This document shows, one piece after another, positions 17,144-26,245 of a stretch of DNA of 54,704 nt. This DNA comes from an uncultured Methylococcaceae bacterium (GTDB lineage: Bacteria > Pseudomonadota > Gammaproteobacteria > Methylococcales > Methylomonadaceae). The position numbers and the translations under genes are program-made. Under the pieces are notes generated by a model, which was not told where the DNA came from, did not search any database, and worked only from the letters and a program-made list of their open reading frames with translations. Position 1 is the stretch's first letter, and each line of letters starts with the position of its first letter. The stretch covers positions 1 to 54,704 of the forward strand of contig CAIVQX010000123.1 of NCBI GenBank assembly GCA_903908165.1. Direction: 5' to 3'.

Positions 17144-18766
17144 TTAAGAGCTGCATGATAACATTGAGCAACCCGCCCGTTGTCTTGCCCAGTCAGGGCG
17201 TTTGCCGGCAAATTTTTCTTTGCTGGGTTGTTCGTCATAGGGTTTCTGAAATAATGTAAGTAATTCTTCGATCATTGAAAAATCGTCTTGCTCTGTTTGG
17301 TCAATAGCTAATTGAGCAAGGTAGTTTCGCAGTACATATTTAGGATTAATTTTGTTCATTTGCAATTGTCTATCTGCATTTGAGGTATTATCTTTTTGTA
17401 TGCGACAGCTATAAGTCTCAAGCCAAGAGTGTAAATGAGTTTTGTAGGAGGCATTTATTTGTTCTGGGACATAGTAAGCTGCAGATAAGTAATTAAAAGC
17501 AAGGTTGAAATCAGCTTCTGTCATGGGCAACTGAATGTCACAGTTTATTTTAGCTAGTTGACGATAAAAAATAGTCATATCCGTTTCCACCAACTGGAGT
17601 AGGGCTATTAATTCTGCAAAGAGTTTTTCATCTGTCGCTGAATCAAAAGCTTTTATGCCAAGTTTGCCTGCCATCATATCTTGCCAGCCCTTCTCAAAAG
17701 TCTCCGTATAAACATTCATTGCCTGTAGTAGGGGCTCTATTTGTTCAATAAGTGGGTATATGGCATTAGCTAGTTGGCCTAGATTCCAAAAGGCAATTTG
17801 TGGTTGATTACCGAACCTATAGCGTCGATCTTGGGCATCGGTTGTATTAGGTGTCCAATTAGGATCATAATTTTCAAGCCAGCCGTAAGGGCCATAATCT
17901 ATGGTCAAGCCAAGTATCGACATATTGTCAGTATTCATCACGCCATGGACAAAGCCAACTCGCTGCCAATGCACAATCATTTCAGCTGTTAATCGACAAA
18001 CTTCCGTAAACCACCTGAGATAGTTGTCAGGGAATGGTTCGCCTAAATATGGAAAATCTGTTTGTATGGTGTAATCAACCAGTTTTTTTAGCAATGGAAT
18101 ATCACTGCGTGCGGTTAAAATCTGAAAATGACCAAAGCGGGTAAAAGAGGGTGCCACCCTGCATACAATAGCCCCCGGTTCTGCTTTAGGGTTGCCATTG
18201 TAAAACATGTCGCGAATAACAGATTCGCCTGTTAGCATTAAGCTTAACGCCCGAGTGGTTGGTACGCCTAAATGGTACATAGCCTCACTGCATAAAAATT
18301 CCCGCACTGATGAGCGTAATACTGCCAATCCGTCTGCAGTTCTGGAGTAAGGCGTAGGGCCAGCGCCCTTTAGTTGCAAGGCCCAGCGTTTCCCTTGTTG
18401 ATTGATCACTTCGCCAAGATTAATTGCTCGGCCATCACCAAGTTGACCTGCCCAGTTACCAAATTGGTGTCCACCATAACAAGTCGCGTAAGACTCCATT
18501 CCCCTAGCTAGATAGTTGCCGGCAAATACTTGCGTAAAATTATCCCCTTCACAGGTATCGTTATGTAGGTCCAATAAGGCGGCTACTTCTCTTGAATAAG
18601 CTATGCACTTTGGATTCATTACTGGGGTTGGTTTAACTCGAGAGTAACAAGCCCCAATAACCTGACGACGATGATTAATGGTTTCTTCATCGGCAGGTAA
18701 TTCACGGATAAAGCGATTATCGAAAACCAAATCATCAAGATTGGATAGTTTGGAATGAGACGTCAT
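17144..18766 (-). CDS. selO: protein adenylyltransferase SelO (YdiU family pseudokinase)
   Basis: 540 residues. SelO proteins have a kinase fold with inverted ATP binding and transfer AMP to Ser/Thr/Tyr of target proteins, linked to oxidative-stress responses. Family signatures: GGHQFGNWAGQLGDGRA, GAGPTPYSRTADGLAVLRSS, REFLCSEAM, and the HGVMNTDNMSILGLTIDYGP catalytic loop. The C-terminus ends with SCSS, with Cys at the position occupied by Sec in eukaryotic SelO, so the conserved redox cysteine is kept. Single gene, convergent with the small secreted protein. Confidence 0.95.
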   Translation of the reverse strand: MTSHSKLSNLDDLVFDNRFIRELPADEETINHRRQVIGACYSRVKPTPVMNPKCIAYSREVAALLDLHNDTCEGDNFTQVFAGNYLARGMESYATCYGGHQFGNWAGQLGDGRAINLGEVINQQGKRWALQLKGAGPTPYSRTADGLAVLRSSVREFLCSEAMYHLGVPTTRALSLMLTGESVIRDMFYNGNPKAEPGAIVCRVAPSFTRFGHFQILTARSDIPLLKKLVDYTIQTDFPYLGEPFPDNYLRWFTEVCRLTAEMIVHWQRVGFVHGVMNTDNMSILGLTIDYGPYGWLENYDPNWTPNTTDAQDRRYRFGNQPQIAFWNLGQLANAIYPLIEQIEPLLQAMNVYTETFEKGWQDMMAGKLGIKAFDSATDEKLFAELIALLQLVETDMTIFYRQLAKINCDIQLPMTEADFNLAFNYLSAAYYVPEQINASYKTHLHSWLETYSCRIQKDNTSNADRQLQMNKINPKYVLRNYLAQLAIDQTEQDDFSMIEELLTLFQKPYDEQPSKEKFAGKRPDWARQRAGCSMLSCSS

Positions 18767-18873
18767 GGGTATTAGTAGGTGATGTGACGATGGATAAAAA
18801 ATCTAGAAACGGCTTACCAACAGATTAACACAGGTTTTGTTTGTACATGTAGTACATTTATCATAGGGGTAAG

Positions 18874-18889
18874 TGGCACGAGCCTTGAG
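18874..18889 (+). promoter_or_regulatory. weak sigma-54-type -24/-12 near match
   Basis: TGGCACGAGCCTTGAG keeps the whole -24 half (TGGCACG) and TTG of the -12 half, but has GA where the near-invariant GC should be. It is 330 bp from the nearest plus-strand gene. Noted because rpoN is present in this genome; probably not functional. Confidence 0.15.
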
Positions 18890-18958
18890 AAACCCTTGTC
18901 AGTTTCACTTTGCTAATATAAGAGGGATACAATTCTAAGTTGCTAGTCATAAGGTACA

Positions 18959-18979
18959 ATGTTCATTACATATGAACAT
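18959..18979. repeat. 8-5-8 perfect palindrome, possible operator
   Basis: ATGTTCAT (18959-18966) and ATGAACAT (18972-18979) with a TACAT spacer. Dyads of this size commonly bind dimeric repressors. It lies about 240 bp before the GIY-YIG start. Confidence 0.3.
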
Positions 18980-19218
18980 ATTAGTTTCTGCTTGTAATAG
19001 TCGAACAGGGATTTATTGTAAAAGTGCCATTTATGGATGATGATTGCTAACACTAATCGATCATACAGCCTTACCTTAGATGAGTTAAAGTTTGTTCTGA
19101 GGATATGTCATACAATGTAGGGCATGGTCATATAAATAATATGAGAAGTTTAATTTTATAGGGTGATTATTGGGCAATTATTGCCGTATATAACCTTACG
19201 TTTGTTTGAGGTAAGATC

Positions 19219-20109
19219 GTGTCATCATTTGGAAGATCAATAAGAATTTACCTTGCCGATGGAACTCCGTCAGGAATTCGTCATGTTGAAATTGCTAATT
19301 GGTCTGGACAAGCCATTGCCTGCCCGAGAGGCAGATTTGCAGAATTAACAAAATGGGAAGAGGCTAAAAGACCGGGTATCTATTTTCTATTTGAGAGACA
19401 AGCTTCCGACATAGGAAATAAGGCCTACATAGGCGAGTCAGAAAATGTAATAAAGCGACTCATTGATCATGAAAGAAATAAAGATTTCTGGAATGAAGTT
19501 GTAATTTTTACCAGCAAAGACGAAAACCTTACCAAGTCACATATAAAGTACCTAGAATCAAGGCTAGTTGCAATGGGTATAGAGTGTCAAAGATATAAGC
19601 TCGAGAATGCAAATACTCCAACAGAATCTAATCTTCCGCGTGCTGACAAAGATGCAATGGAAGAGTTTATCCATAATTTAAGAATTATAATTGGCACTCT
19701 TGGTCATAAACTCCTAGATCCTATTAAGTCAAACGCTACAATTGAAGAAATAATAAATACAAAATCAACTATTGGCATTCCTTTATTTTTTTCTATAAAA
19801 AATCTAAAAGCACAAGGCCAAATGACAGATGATGGTTTTTTGCTTTTGGCAGGATCAGATTTTGCATCGACTACAAATCTTAGTATGCCAGGTAACACCA
19901 AGAAAATTAGAGATGCATTAATTGAAGAAGGCACCCTGAAAATGGCGGGTGAAAACTATAAGCTACTAAAAGATACTCTTTTTAGCTCTTCTTCCTATGC
20001 GGCAGCAGTAGTTGCAGGTACAAGTAGATCTGGTCCACAAAGTTGGCAAGATTCTACAGGACGCACACTTAAAGTCATTGAAGAACAAATCCTGAATGAG
20101 CAAACATAA
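19219..20109 (+). CDS. GIY-YIG nuclease-domain protein with C-terminal DUF4357
   Basis: 296 residues from a GTG (TTGAGGTAAG ribosome-binding site). The GIY-YIG nuclease motifs are GIY at 53-55 and YIG at 70-72 (AYIGES). An Arg in VIKRLIDHE and a Glu in YLESRL fit the catalytic Arg and metal-binding Glu. The C-terminal end (SGPQSWQDSTGRTLKVIE) is a DUF4357-type module, a recurring partner of GIY-YIG domains. The target is unknown; relatives are scattered in accessory islands. Arginines are often AGA here, unlike the CGT/CGC-rich neighbours, and non-coding DNA flanks both sides. Both suggest horizontal acquisition. There is no methyltransferase or other partner gene beside it. Confidence 0.85.
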   Translation: MSSFGRSIRIYLADGTPSGIRHVEIANWSGQAIACPRGRFAELTKWEEAKRPGIYFLFERQASDIGNKAYIGESENVIKRLIDHERNKDFWNEVVIFTSKDENLTKSHIKYLESRLVAMGIECQRYKLENANTPTESNLPRADKDAMEEFIHNLRIIIGTLGHKLLDPIKSNATIEEIINTKSTIGIPLFFSIKNLKAQGQMTDDGFLLLAGSDFASTTNLSMPGNTKKIRDALIEEGTLKMAGENYKLLKDTLFSSSSYAAAVVAGTSRSGPQSWQDSTGRTLKVIEEQILNEQT

Positions 20110-20327
20110 AAGAGTTTTAATGCTGTGAGTAAGATATTCTCATAAGCAAGCCTCCAAACATATCGGGCATATTGACTGTGTAGTTTCTTAAATATACTCA
20201 ACCTATTGTTTACATAGCTATGGACAATGTTCATAGCGTTGTCGGGGAAGTATCTGACGTTGTATTGTAGGCTAACAATATTGTAGATGATGGCTGCTAT
20301 GCTCTGGATCATGTCTACAAAACTTTG

Positions 20328-20420
20328 GTTCATACTTACAATGCGGGCGGCAATCATATTTGCACAATTACATTGTCATAATTGATGTCTACGGCAACAC
20401 TGATGCAGGTATCTTTTAGA
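20328..20420 (+). pseudogene. possible decayed PKD-like domain fragment
   Basis: One frame gives VHTYNAGGNHICTITLS then a stop. A shifted frame immediately continues VIIDVYGNTDAGIF then a stop. Joined, this resembles the end of a PKD repeat (usual pattern HTY..AG.Y.VT..V.D..GNTD). It would be a remnant of a surface or adhesin-type gene broken by a frameshift. The match is short, so this could be chance. Confidence 0.25.
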
Positions 20421-20443
20421 GCCTTGCATGCTTGCGCAAGGCT
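20420..20443. repeat. 8-8-8 perfect stem-loop
   Basis: AGCCTTGC (20420-20427) and GCAAGGCT (20436-20443) pair perfectly around an 8-nt loop. No T-run follows on either strand, so it is not a classical terminator. Confidence 0.4.
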
Positions 20444-20522
20444 AAAGTAGCCATGATCTAGTGTATTGCTGGTTTGCCCTGCTCTGGGGTTATTGTTATC
20501 TATATTGTCACAGGTCTTATAA

Positions 20523-20547
20523 ACGCTGAGGCTAAGAACCTAAGCGT
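20523..20547. repeat. 9-bp stem-loop with one mismatch
   Basis: ACGCTGAGG (20523-20531) and CCTAAGCGT (20539-20547) pair at eight of nine positions over a 7-nt loop. Second of three consecutive hairpins in this gap. Confidence 0.35.
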
Positions 20548-20580
20548 AGGAAGATTGAACATAAGGCATCAAAATAATCG

Positions 20581-20620
20581 GCCGCCGGATGAGTTTTACA
20601 AATCCAATCCGGCTGGAGGC
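20581..20620 (-). terminator. stem-loop downstream of ybiT, possible terminator
   Basis: GCCGGAT (20584-20590) pairs perfectly with ATCCGGC (20607-20613). Outer GCC/GGC (20581-20583 with 20618-20620) adds three pairs past a bulge. Read on the minus strand it follows the ybiT stop by 34 nt and is followed by CGATTATTTT, which is only moderately U-rich. Terminator or REP-like element. Confidence 0.35.
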
Positions 20621-20654
20621 GCATAATTAATACTGAACTGAAGTTTTTATGAAT

Positions 20655-22241
20655 TTATACCTGACTATTCAGATAGTCTTCGTAGTTACCATTAAAGTCA
20701 ACGATGCCGTTAGGGGTTAATTCGATAATCCGTGTTGCCAGTGAGGATACAAACTCTCGGTCATGGCTGACAAAAATCAGGGTGCCGGGATAATTTTCCA
20801 GCGCCGTATTGAGTGATTCAATGGATTCCATGTCAAGATGGTTGGTTGGTTCATCCATGACCATTATGTTGTTTTTTTGTAGAATGAGTTTGCCAAACAA
20901 CATGCGACCTTGTTCGCCACCAGAAATAACCTTGACGGATTTATTGATGTCATCAGCCGTAAACAATAAACGCCCCAAAGTGCCCCGTATAGTTTGGTCG
21001 TCATCGGACTCTTTGCGCCATTGTCCCATCCATTCTATAAGCGTCATGTTTTCGGCAAAATCATCGGCATGATCTTGGGCAAAATAACCCACTTCTGAGT
21101 TTTCTGACCATTTGACGATGCCGGTATCTGGGGTTAAGTCACCTACCAGTGTTTTAAGTAAAGTTGATTTACCAATACCATTGGGCCCAATGACGGCAAC
21201 TCGTTCACCAACCGGAATCATTAAATTTAAATTTTTAAAGAGGGGTTGATCACCGTAACCTTTGCTGACATTTTCGACTTCCAATGCCAGACGGTGTAGC
21301 TTTTTGGTTTGATCAAAGCGCAAAAAGGGATTAACACGGCTGGAGGGTTTAACTTCATCTAACTTGATTTTATCAAGTTGTTTGGCACGCGAGGTAGCTT
21401 GTTTGGCTTTTGAGGCATTCGCGGAAAAGCGACTGACGAAAGTTTGTAGTTCGGCAATCTGTACTTTTTTCTTAGCATTGCCAGCCAATAAGCGTTCACG
21501 AACTTCAGTAACCGCTATCATATAATCATCATAATTGCCTGGGTAAACACGTAATTCACCGTAATCCATGTCAGCCATGTGCGTGCAGACGCTATTTAAA
21601 AAATGACGATCATGCGAGATAATAATCATGGTGCAGTTGCGTTGATTCAATATGTCTTCGAGCCAGCGGATGGTATTGATATCAAGGTTGTTCGTTGGTT
21701 CATCCAGCAACATAATGTCGGGATTGGCAAACAAGGCTTGAGCCAGTAAAACTCGCAATTTCCAGCCCGGTGCAACCGCACTCATTAAGCCATTGTGTTG
21801 TTCGAGCGGAATATCCAGTCCAAGTAAAATTTCACCAGCACGCGATTCAGCCGTATAGCCATTGTACTCGGCAAACACCGCTTCCAGTTCGGCAGCATGC
21901 ATGTAGTCATCTTCTGTTGCTTCCAGATTGGCATAAATTGCATCCCGTTCAGAGATGGCTGCCCACATTTCGGCATGCCCCATTAGAACGACGTCCAGGA
22001 CTCGGCAGTCTTCATAAGCAAATTGATCTTGGCGTAAGTTACCCAGACGTTCGTTAGAAGTGATGCTAACGTTACCGGCTGAAGGTTCTAGATCGCCACT
22101 TAATATTTTCATAAAAGTTGACTTGCCGCAGCCATTAGCACCAATAAGGCCATAACGGTTGCCATCGCCAAATTTGACTGAGACATTTTCGAAGAGGGGT
22201 TTTGCCCCAAATTGCATAGTGATATTAGCTGTAGAAATCAA
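20655..22241 (-). CDS. ybiT: ABC-F family ATPase YbiT
   Basis: 528 residues with two ABC domains and no membrane segments: an ABC-F protein, which acts on ribosomes. First Walker [10 protein letters not shown] (34-42), second GPNGIGKST, both Walker B motifs as [10 protein letters not shown] and [10 protein letters not shown], and a Lys/Arg-rich linker between domains that would reach the peptidyl transferase centre. The opening ([19 protein letters not shown]) and length match E. coli YbiT rather than EttA, Uup or YheS. It lies 37 bp after yaeQ and may be co-transcribed. Confidence 0.93.
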   Translation of the reverse strand: MISTANITMQFGAKPLFENVSVKFGDGNRYGLIGANGCGKSTFMKILSGDLEPSAGNVSITSNERLGNLRQDQFAYEDCRVLDVVLMGHAEMWAAISERDAIYANLEATEDDYMHAAELEAVFAEYNGYTAESRAGEILLGLDIPLEQHNGLMSAVAPGWKLRVLLAQALFANPDIMLLDEPTNNLDINTIRWLEDILNQRNCTMIIISHDRHFLNSVCTHMADMDYGELRVYPGNYDDYMIAVTEVRERLLAGNAKKKVQIAELQTFVSRFSANASKAKQATSRAKQLDKIKLDEVKPSSRVNPFLRFDQTKKLHRLALEVENVSKGYGDQPLFKNLNLMIPVGERVAVIGPNGIGKSTLLKTLVGDLTPDTGIVKWSENSEVGYFAQDHADDFAENMTLIEWMGQWRKESDDDQTIRGTLGRLLFTADDINKSVKVISGGEQGRMLFGKLILQKNNIMVMDEPTNHLDMESIESLNTALENYPGTLIFVSHDREFVSSLATRIIELTPNGIVDFNGNYEDYLNSQV

Positions 22242-22278
22242 GGTGTTGTTCTCAAGGGTAAAAGTAAATAAACGGGGG

Positions 22279-22818
22279 CTAATAATTCAGCCAAATTTCA
22301 GGAATTATATGGGCAGTAAGATGGTCGTCATTGATCCATATTTGGCCATCCTGCAGATTAATTTGTAATTGCATGGTGCGCTTAACCAGTAGGAGAAGTT
22401 GGTCAGTAGCAGATTTAGGCAAGTTAATAACTGTTAAATTGTTAAAACGCGATAGTTTAGGTTGCAGTTGTTTCCACCAGACAGAATTACGTCCTCCGTA
22501 ACTATATATGATAACGTTGTCTGCCTTACTACATGCTTTACGTATACGTTTTTCATCTGGCATTCCTATATCTATCCATAACTCAATATCATCAGTCAGG
22601 CTTTTTTGCCAAAGATCAGGATCATCATCAGCACTAAGACCTTTGGTGAATTGAAGATATTCGTTAGCATTTAATAGGAAAGCTAGTAAACGCACCATCA
22701 TTCGTTCTTCAGTTTCAGACGGATGTAAAGCAATAGTCAGGTTATGTGGCTGGTAATAGCCTTTGTCAATGTTAGCAATCTGGCAGTCTGCTTTATAAAT
22801 TGTTGACTTAAGCGCCAT
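22279..22818 (-). CDS. yaeQ: YaeQ family protein
   Basis: 179 residues. YaeQ proteins have a PD-(D/E)XK nuclease-like fold; their biological role is unsettled (E. coli YaeQ was once linked to RfaH suppression). Characteristic segments: [53 protein letters not shown] and the C-terminal GQIWINDD. Upstream of ybiT on the same strand. No other function can be read from the context. Confidence 0.92.
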   Translation of the reverse strand: MALKSTIYKADCQIANIDKGYYQPHNLTIALHPSETEERMMVRLLAFLLNANEYLQFTKGLSADDDPDLWQKSLTDDIELWIDIGMPDEKRIRKACSKADNVIIYSYGGRNSVWWKQLQPKLSRFNNLTVINLPKSATDQLLLLVKRTMQLQINLQDGQIWINDDHLTAHIIPEIWLNY

Positions 22819-23084
22819 TGAAAATGTTTATCTAGGAATTAATTTGACATTTTACCAGATTTTGAGAGGTGAGTATGTTGTCACTTAGCTTCATGGGAAA
22901 TGATTTATTATTTCACAGAATAAAATTGTAATTATTTTCAATATTAAGAGACATCATCGGGTAATATATAATGACTTGGAGATAAATATAGTTTGTTAAT
23001 GTTTTAAATTAGCACTATTAAGCTAAATAGAAAGATTTTCTGGAACGTTAATTTCACTACACCGAATAAAATTTAGGAGAATTT

Positions 23085-23582
23085 ATGCTTAATAAAGTGA
23101 CTTTGATTGGAAGATTAGGCGCAGACCCTGAAGTGCGCTACATGCCAACGGGTGGTGCAGTAGCAAATATAACAATAGCGACCAATTTTAGATGGAAAGA
23201 TAAAGCTGGTGAAAAAAAAGAGTCAACAGAATGGCACAGAGTTGTATTCTTTAATCGTTTGGCTGAAATAGTAGGTGAATACTTAAAGAAAGGTGGTCAG
23301 GTTTATGTAGAAGGACGACTACAAACTCGCAAATGGCAGGGTCAGGATGGGCAGGATCGCTATACGACTGAAATTATTGCTACAGAAATGCATATGTTAG
23401 ATAGTCGTAGTGGTGGTACCATTGGTTTTGGCGGTGATCAGCAATCAATGGGCTATACCCCGTCAGCATCTAAGAAAGAATATCAGCCACAACACTCAGG
23501 ACAACCTAATAATTCGGGACCTATGCCGCCTTCACCGCCCCTTCCATCTTATGAAGATTTTGATGATGACATACCGTTTTAG
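23085..23582 (+). CDS. ssb: single-stranded DNA-binding protein Ssb
   Basis: 165 residues. OB-fold at 1-110 ([47 protein letters not shown]). A Gly/Gln/Pro-rich linker follows, ending in the acidic tip DDDIPF, which recruits replication and repair partners. AGGAGAA ribosome-binding site 8 nt before the ATG. uvrA, its frequent divergent neighbour in gammaproteobacteria, is not here; yaeQ lies upstream instead. No LexA box seen. Confidence 0.97.
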   Translation: MLNKVTLIGRLGADPEVRYMPTGGAVANITIATNFRWKDKAGEKKESTEWHRVVFFNRLAEIVGEYLKKGGQVYVEGRLQTRKWQGQDGQDRYTTEIIATEMHMLDSRSGGTIGFGGDQQSMGYTPSASKKEYQPQHSGQPNNSGPMPPSPPLPSYEDFDDDIPF

Positions 23583-23660
23583 ACGATACTTCATTTGGTT
23601 TATTTAAATCGTGGATTTAATAATATCGTGACGAGTTGCAACAGAAAGTTCAAAAGGTTA

Positions 23661-23720
23661 TATGATTGAGTGAATTGTATAATCGTTATGATATTGATTT
23701 ATTCTTATCACTCAATCATA
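23661..23720. repeat. 13-bp perfect inverted repeat between ssb and the TPR lipoprotein gene
   Basis: TATGATTGAGTGA (23661-23673) and TCACTCAATCATA (23708-23720) are exact reverse complements around a 34-nt AT-rich loop. No T-run follows. It lies 38 bp before the next start codon, so it could be an operator, a structured 5' leader or a small repeat insertion. Confidence 0.55.
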
Positions 23721-23757
23721 AACCTACCAGAATGTACAAGGCTATATTGATACGAAC

Positions 23758-24543
23758 ATGTTAATTAAACAATTTTTTCTAATCTGTATGCTCTCTGTTA
23801 TTCTGGGCGGTTGTTCTGCATTTTATGGCTCTCAGCCTCCCGCTCCGGTTTATGGGGATGGTGCGAAGGTTTATAATAAAAAAACGCCTATTTTACCTAA
23901 GCCACAAAAGCCTAAAGAAGTTATTACGGATGATAAGGCTCAAGCCTCTTCAGGAATATTTAAGGCTGAGCCATTAAAAGAGAATGCTTCAATTGCAGCA
24001 ACAATGGAAGAATTGCAGGCAGAACCTTTGACTCCAGAACAAGAAAAACAAGCACAAGAATCTTTATTAGAGCAGGGGGCTTCAATAACTGAGCAAGGAG
24101 CAATAGCACCAAACTCCGAGCAGGCAACATCTGCCCAAGGCCAGTCCGTCATCATAGCGCCAAAACAAGAGCCTATAAGTGTTCTAGCTCCATCTTTTAA
24201 GCCATTAGACACTTTTCCGCCATTATCACCTGCCGTAGGTGCGCTTGTGATGGCGGCTAGTCAAAACACAAAAGCAGGGGACATAGAATCTGCAACTACA
24301 ACTATTGAACGTGCTATTAGGATAGAGCCGCGAAATGCTACACTTTATTATAAGTTGGCCTTGTTAAGGTTAAGGCAGTCCAAACCAGTTATGGCGGAAG
24401 ATCTTGCAAAAAAGGCGGTTTTATTGGCTTCAAATGATACTCAGATGAAAAAGCATAGTTGGTTATTGGTTGCCAGAGCGAGAGAAATGCAGGGGGATTT
24501 AATTGGCGGCAAAGAAGCTAGAGCCAAAGCCGATAAGTTTTAA
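23758..24543 (+). CDS. outer-membrane-type lipoprotein with TPR repeats
   Basis: 261 residues. Lipobox LGGC with the lipidated Cys at 19; Ser follows, not Asp, so Lol sorting to the outer membrane is expected. Residues 25-150 are Pro/Gln/Glu-rich and probably disordered. About 165-255 holds two to three TPR-like helical pairs (AGDIESATTTIERAIRIEP, NATLYYKLALLRLRQ). TPR lipoproteins commonly scaffold envelope complexes. It precedes recA by 124 bp, but no functional link is evident. Confidence 0.85.
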   Translation: MLIKQFFLICMLSVILGGCSAFYGSQPPAPVYGDGAKVYNKKTPILPKPQKPKEVITDDKAQASSGIFKAEPLKENASIAATMEELQAEPLTPEQEKQAQESLLEQGASITEQGAIAPNSEQATSAQGQSVIIAPKQEPISVLAPSFKPLDTFPPLSPAVGALVMAASQNTKAGDIESATTTIERAIRIEPRNATLYYKLALLRLRQSKPVMAEDLAKKAVLLASNDTQMKKHSWLLVARAREMQGDLIGGKEARAKADKF

Positions 24544-24667
24544 TTATGCAAGGATTGATATCTTCAACAATTAGGGCAAATCAAGACTACCCGAGCGCCC
24601 TAGGTCTATGTAATAATAAATAAATTTTTTTGTCAGTCGGCTTTTTTCTAACCTATAGGTAATAATA

Positions 24668-25699
24668 ATGGATGATAATAAAAAGAAAGCATTAGGTGCT
24701 GCTCTCATGCAGATAGAGAAGCAATTTGGCAAAGGATCAGTCATGCGTATGGGTGATGTTGCGGCTTCTCGTGATATTGATGTTGTATCTACCGGTTCTC
24801 TAGGGTTAGACATAGCATTGGGCTGTGGTGGTTTACCGCGTGGTCGTGTTATTGAAATTTATGGGCCCGAATCATCTGGCAAAACTACACTTACACTTCA
24901 GGTAATTGCTGAAATGCAGAAGCTTGGTGGTACAGCTGCTTTTGTTGATGCTGAGCATGCTTTGGATCCGAGTTATGCTCAAAAAATTGGCGTGAATGTT
25001 GATGAATTATTGGTTTCTCAGCCGGATACCGGCGAGCAGGCTCTAGAAATCACTGATATGCTGGTGCGTTCAGGTGCTGTTGATGTGGTCGTAATAGATT
25101 CAGTGGCAGCATTAACACCTAAGGCCGAGATTGAAGGTGATATGGGTGATTCCCATATGGGCCTTCAGGCTCGTTTAATGTCGCAGGCGTTAAGGAAATT
25201 GACGGGTAATATCAAACGCTCTAACACATTGGTGATTTTTATTAATCAAATCAGGATGAAAATCGGCGTTATGTTTGGTAGTCCTGAAACTACTACGGGT
25301 GGTAATGCCCTAAAGTTTTATGCATCAGTACGTTTGGATATCCGTCGTATTGGTTCGGTAAAAAAAGGCGACGAAGTAATCGGCAATGAAACACGGGTAA
25401 AAGTGGTGAAAAACAAAGTTGCCCCTCCCTTTAAGCAGGCTGAATTTGAGATTTTATATGGAGAAGGGATTTCATTTTTGGGTGAATTGGTTGATCTAGG
25501 CGTTAATTATGGGTTTATTCAGAAAGCAGGTTCTTGGTATAGTTACGGTGATGAAAAAATCGGCCAAGGTAAAGATAATGTTAAGGTGTATTTAAAAGAA
25601 CATCCCGAAAAGGCAAAAGAAATTGAAACTAAGATCAGAACAGAAGCCTTTAGCAAGTTAGATTTAATCGTTGAAGCGCCAGTAAATGAGGGCGATTAA
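24668..25699 (+). CDS. recA: recombinase RecA
   Basis: 343 residues. Strand-exchange ATPase and LexA co-protease. Walker A GPESSGKT at 66-73, VDAEHALDP, the L1 loop region [33 protein letters not shown] and L2 region [19 protein letters not shown] are all canonical. First gene of recA-recX-alaS-lysC, a typical gammaproteobacterial order. I looked for a LexA box upstream (CTGT-N8-ACAG) and saw none. Confidence 0.98.
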   Translation: MDDNKKKALGAALMQIEKQFGKGSVMRMGDVAASRDIDVVSTGSLGLDIALGCGGLPRGRVIEIYGPESSGKTTLTLQVIAEMQKLGGTAAFVDAEHALDPSYAQKIGVNVDELLVSQPDTGEQALEITDMLVRSGAVDVVVIDSVAALTPKAEIEGDMGDSHMGLQARLMSQALRKLTGNIKRSNTLVIFINQIRMKIGVMFGSPETTTGGNALKFYASVRLDIRRIGSVKKGDEVIGNETRVKVVKNKVAPPFKQAEFEILYGEGISFLGELVDLGVNYGFIQKAGSWYSYGDEKIGQGKDNVKVYLKEHPEKAKEIETKIRTEAFSKLDLIVEAPVNEGD

Positions 25700-25727
25700 G
25701 CAGGGGCGATTTAGCGAAAGTTAAAGA

Positions 25728-26207
25728 ATGAATAAAGATCAAACTGGGCTTGATTTTACGGAGTCTGAGATTAAGTCTTATTGTATTTATTTGTTGGTTC
25801 GCAGGGAACACAGTCAAAAAGAATTGTTGAATAAATCATTGGCAAAAGGTTTTGAAAAAGATCAGGTTCTGACAGTTATTAAAGCATTAGTGCTTGAAGG
25901 TTGGCAGAGTGATTTTAGATATGCGGAATGTTATGCTAGGTATCGGATACAAAAAGGTTATGGTCCCATTTGGATTAATTATGAACTAAAAAAAAATGGG
26001 ATTACTGGGTTTAATCTTGATGATGTTGTATTGAAAACAGTAGGTACTTGGATAGATTTGCTGGAGCGTGTTTACACAAAAAAGTATGGTCATAATTCAT
26101 TTTTGAATCGTAATGAATTGGCGAAACGTAGTCGTTTTTTAATGCAACGTGGGTTTTCATGTGCCATGATTAGTACTTTTTTTGATCATTTGAATATTAA
26201 ATTGTAG
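25728..26207 (+). CDS. recX: regulatory protein RecX
   Basis: 159 residues, helical three-repeat RecX fold. [21 protein letters not shown] near the N-terminus and [24 protein letters not shown] in the middle are the family landmarks. It binds the RecA filament groove and limits RecA activity. It follows recA by 28 bp, the conserved pairing. Confidence 0.93.
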   Translation: MNKDQTGLDFTESEIKSYCIYLLVRREHSQKELLNKSLAKGFEKDQVLTVIKALVLEGWQSDFRYAECYARYRIQKGYGPIWINYELKKNGITGFNLDDVVLKTVGTWIDLLERVYTKKYGHNSFLNRNELAKRSRFLMQRGFSCAMISTFFDHLNIKL

Positions 26208-26245
26208 GGTGTGTTCACACGCCATTTTTAAAATCACTTATTACC

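Larger units (their letters stand above)
18767..19218. other. 452-bp gap between selO and the GIY-YIG gene
   Basis: No convincing reading frame. Contains an 8-5-8 perfect palindrome (18959-18979), a sigma-54-like near match (18874-18889), and the GAGG ribosome-binding site of the next gene. It should carry the selO promoter (minus) and that of the GIY-YIG gene (plus), neither assigned with confidence. Confidence 0.6.
20110..20654. other. 545-bp non-coding, structured region downstream of the GIY-YIG gene
   Basis: No intact gene. It contains a possible frameshifted PKD-like coding remnant (20328-20420) and three hairpin-forming repeats at 20420-20443, 20523-20547 and 20581-20620. The last could end ybiT transcription on the minus strand. 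A minus-strand open frame here overlaps the end of the GIY-YIG gene, has no recognisable content and is rejected. Confidence 0.6.

Noticed and set aside
19995-20357. 120-residue open frame on the minus strand
   Set aside because: Overlaps the end of the GIY-YIG gene on the other strand, shows no motif or signal peptide, and lies in non-coding-like DNA.
24544-24667. LexA (SOS) box before recA
   Set aside because: No CTGT-N8-ACAG or close variant between the lipoprotein gene and recA.
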